Source: Gnomoniopsis sp. IMI 355080 (taxonomy: Eukaryota > Ascomycota > Sordariomycetes > Diaporthales > Gnomoniaceae). From it: a DNA stretch of 13,094 nucleotides. This document shows, piece by piece, positions 8,341 to 13,094 of the stretch. The notes below the pieces were generated by a model. It was not told the origin of the DNA. It ran no database searches and saw only the letters and a list, made by a program, of their open reading frames with translations. The number at the start of each line of letters is the position of its first letter. Position 1 is the first letter of the stretch. The position numbers and the translations under genes are program-made. The stretch lies in the NCBI GenBank assembly GCA_027946555.1, contig JAPEVC010000433.1, positions 1-13,094 of the forward strand. The letters run 5' to 3'.

Positions 8341-9128
8341 GGAATTGATATAAAAAGGCTGGGTAGGGCTGGTGGTTGGAAACCCTGCTTGAATGACGCC
8401 CGCCATGTTTATGACGATCCTCCTACCTTGTTTTTCAGGGCACAAAACCAAAAGAAGCGTGCCACACCGCATTATCTTCTTGGCACTACTGCAACTCAAT
8501 TCCCCAATCATCGACCATAACCCGGCGACGGCTGTGCAAGAACTCAACCAACCAGTCCCGCCAGTCCCAGTCGCAGGCAACCCACGCCGCGTTGCATCGC
8601 TTGCATAAATACGGCGCCGAACCATCACTCGTCTTTTGGCCGTTTTCTCCCTTTCTCTTCTTCCTCCCCCCCACCACAACCAACACAGGGTCGCCAAGTG
8701 CTAACAAGAGTATCTACTGATCCGGACAATCGTCTCATCGGTGATATTTCTCCACGGGCCCTCGACAATCTTTTTTGTGCGTCTTTTTGCGAATTTCGTG
8801 TTCTCTCGTTCTTTTTCACGGGAGTTCTTCTGTCATCGCTCGTTTCGTCATTTCCCTTGGGGACAAGTCAATCTTTTTGAAGGATAAAATACATACAAGA
8901 TCGTGAAGGAAATCGCCCATCGTGAAATTCTTCCCGTTCTGTCCGTTTTTGTCTTTCGACCGTCCTGTACGGCTCGAGTCCGCGTGTTCTTCTGAGGTCC
9001 GCCTTCCGGAGAAACATTCGAAGCGAAACCACGAGCAAAGGGAAGTTCGAAGCCAGACCAAGTCTTTCGATCATAATCGACCCGACGACCACAAGTATCA
9101 CATCACGGTCAGGAACAACAAGGCCACG
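8341..9128 (+). promoter_or_regulatory. BTB gene promoter and ATG-free 5' leader
   Basis: Core-promoter signs are a TATA box (ATATAAAAAG near 8348-8357), a second TATA-like CATAAATA (8604-8611) and a strong C/T tract (8643-8672), which in filamentous fungi often lies just upstream of transcription starts. From 8414 to 9128 the plus strand contains no ATG at all, and the first one met is the BTB start. This fits a long transcribed leader of roughly 450 bases beginning near 8680. The transcription start is inferred, not seen. Another pyrimidine-rich run extends through about 8765-8880. Confidence 0.55.
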
Positions 9129-10151
9129 ATGTTCAAGCGCTCGTTCAGGTCCAACTCCAACAGCCAGCCGGCTGTTGGCTCATCAACCATGGACTCGCAA
9201 TACAAGGTGGATAAATCGTCGCGTCTGAAGTCGAAGACCAGCAACACGGCGAACTCCGTACGGGATCCTACCAAGCTGTCGAAGCTGCAGCGATCGCTCA
9301 CCGATCGCGAGGCCAAACGCAACCATGCCGCCTCCGCCTCTCAGCAGGCAGAGGCGACAAACCTCGCGCCCTCGCCCATCGTGACTCTCACGATCGGCAG
9401 GGAAGGGCGACTGTTTGCGGCGCACGAGGATGTTCTCTGCCAGAGCCCCTTTTTCAAGCAGGCTCTGCGCGGTGGCTACCTCGAGGCGTCGTATGCGCAG
9501 TCCAGGAGAATCGCTCTCCCGGACGAGGAGCCAGAGGTCTTCTCGGCCGTCCTCGAGTACCTCTACAAGGGCGATTACTACCCGCGGCTGCTGCACAACA
9601 AGCACCGCAACTCTTGGGAGCTCGAGGACTCCGCCTTGCGTCGAGGCGGAGCCACGCCGAACACCTCCCCACAAATCGAAAACACCACCTACGGGGGTGG
9701 TCGCGCAGCCACGACGGGGACCAACTCGGTGTCCTCGTCCCCGCGCCACCCTGCGGCTGTCGAGGCGACAATCTACCTGCCAAGCGCCGGTCACCACCTC
9801 CTGCGGGACACGGTGGTGTACTGCGCGGCGGAGCGGTACGGACTGGAGGAGCTGAAGCGGCTGGCGCTGCGGAAGCAAGGCCTCCAGACCGGCATTGACG
9901 TGGGCACCATCCTGCGCAGTGCACAGTACTGCTACGCGCACACCCCAGACTCGGACAGCCGTCTGCGCGCCCATTACCTCGCGCTGATCATCCGGTGCCG
10001 CAAGACCTTCAAGCGGTCCGGCACCATGCAGGCGGAGATGGAGAAGGGCGGAGAAGGGTCGAAGCTGTTCTTCGACTTGTTCGTTGCGTTGTGCAACCAC
10101 CTCGACGATGTCATCGAGGCGGGGAACAAGGGCACCCCGAGGACAATCTAA
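9129..10151 (+). CDS. BTB/POZ domain protein
   Basis: An intronless 340-residue frame runs from ATG 9129 (A at -3) to TAA 10149-10151. A basic, Ser-rich N-terminal region (1-80) precedes a BTB/POZ fold. IVTLTIGREGRLFAAHEDVL (84-103), SPFFKQALRGGY (106-117), IALPDEEPEVF (128-138) and VLEYLYKGDY (141-150) follow the family pattern: a strand pair, the HxDVLxxxSPFF helix, a leucine/proline strand and the VxxYLYxG helix. A 60-residue low-complexity insert (about 153-212, Ser/Thr/Gly/Asn) then separates these from the helices LRDTVVYCAAERYGLEELKR (225-244) and a helical C-terminus (258-330). BTB proteins of fungi act as dimerisation modules or Cul3 ligase adaptors; no Kelch, MATH or zinc-finger partner domain is present, so the role is open. 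The frame is open back to 8907 without an ATG, and 47 codons also stay open after the stop. Met21 at 9189 is an alternative start. Confidence 0.9.
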   Translation: MFKRSFRSNSNSQPAVGSSTMDSQYKVDKSSRLKSKTSNTANSVRDPTKLSKLQRSLTDREAKRNHAASASQQAEATNLAPSPIVTLTIGREGRLFAAHEDVLCQSPFFKQALRGGYLEASYAQSRRIALPDEEPEVFSAVLEYLYKGDYYPRLLHNKHRNSWELEDSALRRGGATPNTSPQIENTTYGGGRAATTGTNSVSSSPRHPAAVEATIYLPSAGHHLLRDTVVYCAAERYGLEELKRLALRKQGLQTGIDVGTILRSAQYCYAHTPDSDSRLRAHYLALIIRCRKTFKRSGTMQAEMEKGGEGSKLFFDLFVALCNHLDDVIEAGNKGTPRTI

Positions 10152-10152
10152 A

Positions 10153-10183
10153 AGCGGACCCTGCCTTACACACAGGGTCTGCT
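10153..10183 (+). other. Strong RNA hairpin directly after BTB stop codon
   Basis: AGCGGACCCTG (10153-10163) pairs with CAGGGTCTGCT (10173-10183) over 11 pairs including one G-U, around a 9-base loop. It begins two bases after the TAA. It may affect translation termination or transcript 3' end behaviour; the structure is read from the sequence, the function is inferred. Confidence 0.6.
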
Positions 10184-10209
10184 GGGCGAAAATCTGACGG
10201 GCTTTGCCA

Positions 10210-10225
10210 GGAGCGCAAGCGCTCC
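10210..10225 (+). other. Second short hairpin in BTB 3' region
   Basis: GGAGCG and CGCTCC pair perfectly around the tetraloop CAAG, 27 bases after the first hairpin. With it, this gives a tandem stem-loop arrangement in the 3' untranslated region. Confidence 0.45.
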
Positions 10226-11137
10226 CGCGGCGAGCAATGTGGATCTGATTTCCAATTTCTTCTTACAGGCGTTCCGTCGGCGTTTCCACCGTTAGAGACA
10301 CGAGACTGATACACATACCCCGAGCGAACTTTTTTACTTGAGATTTCAGCTATGGAGGGAGTCTGCGATTTCAAGGTACGGATACACGCTGCCTGGGTTA
10401 TTTCTGGTTCTAATTCTTCTCCGTTTCGGTGGATACATGCACCTGCTCTACTCTACTCTTTTGCTTTTTTCCTTTTCTTAGTTCTGGTCTCCGTTTGGAT
10501 CTGGCATTTTATTTAAAGGCGTTCTTGGATTTTCTCTCGTCCGTGCTTTTGCTCCCACTGGCCTACACTCAACATCAGATTGAATAACCTCGTTGGGGCC
10601 ATTTGGGAGAATGCTAGAATCTCGACTCTCGCTTCTTCACTTCTTTACTGGAGGTTGGCCGAACTGTTTTCAGTTTTGATATTTGTGTTTTGTTTCCAGG
10701 GGGGGCGATGAGCATGAGGTGGATGAAAGTCGGGCTCATCTTTAATGCTGGACCGGATGGGAACAAGATCAGGATGATGGGATTCTGCAAGATGTTGAGC
10801 TGTGTCAGGTGCGTGTTGTGTCTGCGAGAGAACGACCAGCAGCCTGAGTAGCCCGTTTCCTTCCCGCGCTCTAACCCCCCTTTGTTGGAGTTTCTTGTAT
10901 TATTTTTTCGCTTTTGTGTTTGATTTCTCCGCTGGCAGAGGGAACGAGAGGATTTTGATATCGGGTTCTGATTTCCTTTTCTCATGACGCATGTCTGATT
11001 CATTTCAAGCCGGCGTTCAAAGGAAAGGGAAATTTTCGAAGCATGCGAGCGTTGTTTACATCGTCTCTGTTTTTATATTAGCAGTTTTGCTCTTTTTACG
11101 ACAACACAGAAACCCGCTCCGAACCACCTCCGAAAAC

Positions 11138-11164
11138 CACCACACACCACACACACACACACAC
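11138..11164 (+). repeat. (CA)n microsatellite
   Basis: An interrupted CA dinucleotide repeat, with a pure run from 11148 to 11164. It lies in the gene-poor region and is likely length-polymorphic. Confidence 0.8.
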
Positions 11165-12500
11165 CTGGAGTTTGTGTCGCGTCAACAAATTTGTTTTACT
11201 CAGCATGCTTTTTTACTGTCTGTTTTACTTGCTTGGATTAGTTCACGGGATCTTGAGTTGTTTTTTCAGTGCGTGCTTTGCCACCGGAAGAATCACAAAA
11301 GTCCCCTGCTCTTCTATCAAAAGAATTCAGCAGCCGGAAAGGAGATGAAAACAACATCACAACACCATTTCAGATTGCACACACTTATATGTGCTCTCTT
11401 CCTGCGCTCGAAGCGTGGGGAATAGCAACACCAACTGTCCTTTCCGACTGCCGACATCGCATCTCAAAAAACAATCAACAAGACTGTCAACAATTGACGA
11501 CGAGACTCGACAAAACCTTTTCCTTTGTCACAGAATCAGGGGAGGAGAGCGGAGGATCGTCGGAGGGAGAAGTTTGTGAAAATTCGTTTTTATTCACGAA
11601 TTGAACAACTTTTGGGAGGGAGGGAGATGACTGATGGAGCAGGAGGCCTTTAATATTCACTTCTGTGTGTGTGGCCTGCAACAAACTTTTTTGATATGAT
11701 CAGCCGCGGTCGCTGAATGCAGAAAAAATGCCCGGGGCGTGTCAGTCATTGCGTTGGACTGTCCTTATTCAAATGAGCATGTAAAGTGATGACTGACGAA
11801 GTTTTTTATGACGATACCCATGTATTGTTGTTTGGGGCTTTCGGGTACTGGGTGCCCACGCTCTTCAAGAAAAGGGGGGCTCTGCCTGGTTTAGATAGCG
11901 ACGCGTGCCTCTTTCACGGGGCGAGGCAATGGGAGATTCGGCCACCTCCAAACTCTTTTGTGCCTGTTTTTTCTTTTTCCTGTGCATGTGTTCATCTTTG
12001 CTGATGTGACCTGTTGCGGAATTTTTATATATATGGGGCGTTTGTGAAGCGCATCCCGCGTAGACACGTTGTGGGAGGGCAGAAAGGACTACTAAACAGA
12101 CAATCACTCCCACCCCAGGAAACACCACATCGTCGAGAGGCCCCACGCAGGGAGGTTAAGCACGACGTAACAGGTTCCAAGGGGTTCTTCTGTAGTTGAG
12201 GAAAATCTAGTCCGACGATGGGAGAGTCACAATCGGAGAGGAAAAGGTAGGGTTGGTTTTTGTGTGGGAATCAGGACTTGTTGAATTCCCTCCAGAAAAC
12301 CCTCTCCCACAAAGGAGGGACTTAATCTGTAACAGGGATGTTGAATCCTCAAAATCACACCACCATACAGTTTCCGTCACTCTGATCAGAGATGAGAGCG
12401 TTTCCACTACTCCCCACGACAACGTAAAGACCACTGACACAGGGGCTTGCTTCACCACCCACCCACCTTACTTTAACATCGCCAACCACCCCTTCCACCT

Positions 12501-13094
12501 TCAAGCCCACTTGATCTCAAAATCTTTAAATTGCGCAATGAATCCCTCCCCGGTCTCCTTGTTCGGCCGACACGCATATGCCTCCACCGTGACATCCCCG
12601 CCCACGGCGGCGGCGTCGTCGTCCCCAACAAGCCCAAAGGGCCAGCACACCTCCCGTAGCGGGATCCTCTCTTCCTGCTCCCCACCAGCATCAACCACTT
12701 GATACACCCACAAACTCTTGCCCAGCTCGTCCTGCTCATTCACCACTTCGACCGTCACCCACGCGCCGCCGCCACCACCACCCGCCGCCGACGACGACGA
12801 CACAACCGTGGCCAAACTCCAGTCTGCCCAGCTATCGCACGCCACCGTAGCCGCGCGGGGGATGCCGTTGTAGATCTCCACGCCTGTCTTGATCCATTTG
12901 GGCGGCGACGAAGATGAGGAGGGGGAGGCGGCGGTGCTTGTTGTTGTTGTTGTTGAGGAGGAGGGTGGAGTGAGGGAGAGGAGGAGACCGGCTTGGTCGT
13001 ATTGGGCGAGGGTGGAAGTTGGGGGTAGGAGGAAGGAGATGCGGGCGGAGTGTAGGGTGGATAGGGGCGAGGTGGACTTTGTGCTACTGGGGGG
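12501..13094 (-). CDS. DUF1349 family protein, N-terminus outside window
   Basis: The frame is open from the right window edge (first full codon CCC at 13094) to TGA (12503-12501), giving 197 visible residues. No start codon is visible that would fit, so the N-terminus lies beyond the window. Recognisable blocks, numbered from the edge, are FLLPP...LAQYDQAGLLL (21-39), WIKTGVEIYNG (67-77), ATVACDSWADWS (82-93), WVTVEVV (112-118), GKSLWVYQVV (125-134), IPLREVCW (144-151), VEAYACRPNKE (170-180) and a final FKDFEIKW (189-196). This is the beta-rich pattern of DUF1349 (PF07081), concanavalin A-like proteins related to the C-terminal module of GH43 beta-xylosidases. Their role in fungi is not settled. 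Low-complexity insertions occur in loops: Ser/Thr-rich (45-65), a six-Gly run (105-110) and an Asp/Ala-Gly run (158-166). It converges on the BTB gene with a 2.35-kb gap. Confidence 0.82.
   Translation of the reverse strand, partial: PPSSTKSTSPLSTLHSARISFLLPPTSTLAQYDQAGLLLSLTPPSSSTTTTTSTAASPSSSSSPPKWIKTGVEIYNGIPRAATVACDSWADWSLATVVSSSSAAGGGGGGAWVTVEVVNEQDELGKSLWVYQVVDAGGEQEERIPLREVCWPFGLVGDDDAAAVGGDVTVEAYACRPNKETGEGFIAQFKDFEIKWA
12940..12956 (-). repeat. ACA (GTT) trinucleotide repeat in DUF1349 gene
   Basis: A run of TTG units on the plus strand reads as consecutive ACA codons on the minus strand, giving a short poly-Thr linker inside a Ser/Pro-rich loop. Together with GCC and GGC runs in the same gene it points to trinucleotide expansion in loops of this protein. 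Confidence 0.6.

Larger units (their letters stand above)
10184..12500. other. 2.3-kb gene-poor region between convergent genes
   Basis: No gene can be supported between the BTB stop and the DUF1349 stop. The plus strand is clearly T-rich and pyrimidine-tract-rich from about 10380 to 11300. It carries a (CA)n repeat, a TATATATAAAA on the minus strand (12022-12034) and a 7-base-armed inverted repeat TCCCTCC/GGAGGGA (12287-12293 and 12314-12320). The longest ATG-started frame (10991-11425, plus, 144 codons) has one hydrophobic segment but no family pattern. The frame 12146-11865 (minus) resembles a signal peptide but starts with GTG. Long untranslated regions or a non-coding transcript are possible. 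Confidence 0.5.

Noticed and set aside
8173..8697. 174-codon minus-strand frame
   Set aside because: It starts with TTG, covers promoter-like DNA of the BTB gene and shows no family pattern. It is best explained by low stop density on the complement of pyrimidine-rich DNA.
9183..10100. 305-codon minus-strand frame antisense to the BTB gene
   Set aside because: A shadow of the GC-rich BTB coding frame; the sense frame shows clear BTB motifs and the antisense product is Arg/Val/Leu-rich without motifs.
10240..10268. Pyrimidine run plus TTACAG resembling an intron acceptor after the BTB stop
   Set aside because: No plausible fungal donor (GTRNGY) lies upstream in the terminal coding region, and the nearest CTGAC is about 70 bases away, so an intron removing the stop codon is not supported.
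10614..11003. 129-codon minus-strand frame with a real ATG
   Set aside because: The Asn/Lys/Ser-rich product is what the complement of T-rich DNA yields by chance. It has no domain-like pattern and no convincing promoter.
11865..12146. Minus-strand frame with a signal-peptide-like start (hydrophobic VGVIVCLVVLSAL)
   Set aside because: It begins with GTG, not ATG, and the first ATG in the frame comes after the hydrophobic part. The rest is low-complexity Lys/Arg-rich sequence with no pattern of a secreted protein family.

Overview
The window reads as nuclear DNA of a filamentous ascomycete (Pezizomycotina). The evidence is short introns of 56 to 75 bases with GT..AG ends and CTAAC/CTGAC-like branch sites, a large HET (heterokaryon incompatibility) protein gene, a fungal-type SEC11, and pyrimidine-rich promoter tracts. 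Nothing bacterial, viral or transposon-like was found. The genus cannot be fixed from this sequence alone.

Layout from left to right. A HET-domain gene (529-2712, minus, no intron) is followed by an 870-base upstream region carrying two palindromic zinc-cluster-type motifs. Next is SEC11, the catalytic subunit of the ER signal peptidase complex (3585-4356, minus). It is split into five short exons that splice into a complete 171-residue protein with all catalytic residues. A 1.2-kb divergent region separates it from a five-exon gene for a 321-residue polytopic membrane protein of FAR-17a/AIG1-like appearance (5568-6768, plus). A 2.36-kb stretch without convincing genes follows. It ends in the promoter and a strikingly ATG-free leader of an intronless BTB/POZ protein gene (9129-10151, plus). 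A second gene-poor gap of 2.35 kb lies between the BTB gene and a converging DUF1349 protein gene (12501-13094, minus), whose N-terminus lies outside the window.

The genes do not form an evident pathway or cluster. SEC11 is housekeeping, the HET gene belongs to a rapidly evolving allorecognition-type family, and the others are conserved fungal proteins of limited known function. No new multi-gene system is evident. The points most worth checking are: the BTB gene's ATG-free leader of about 715 bases; an 11-bp hairpin starting two bases after the BTB stop codon with an open frame continuing 47 codons beyond it; an exact TCGG-N6-CCGA palindrome and a CGG-N11-CCG palindrome upstream of the HET gene; and the two unusually large gene-free gaps.
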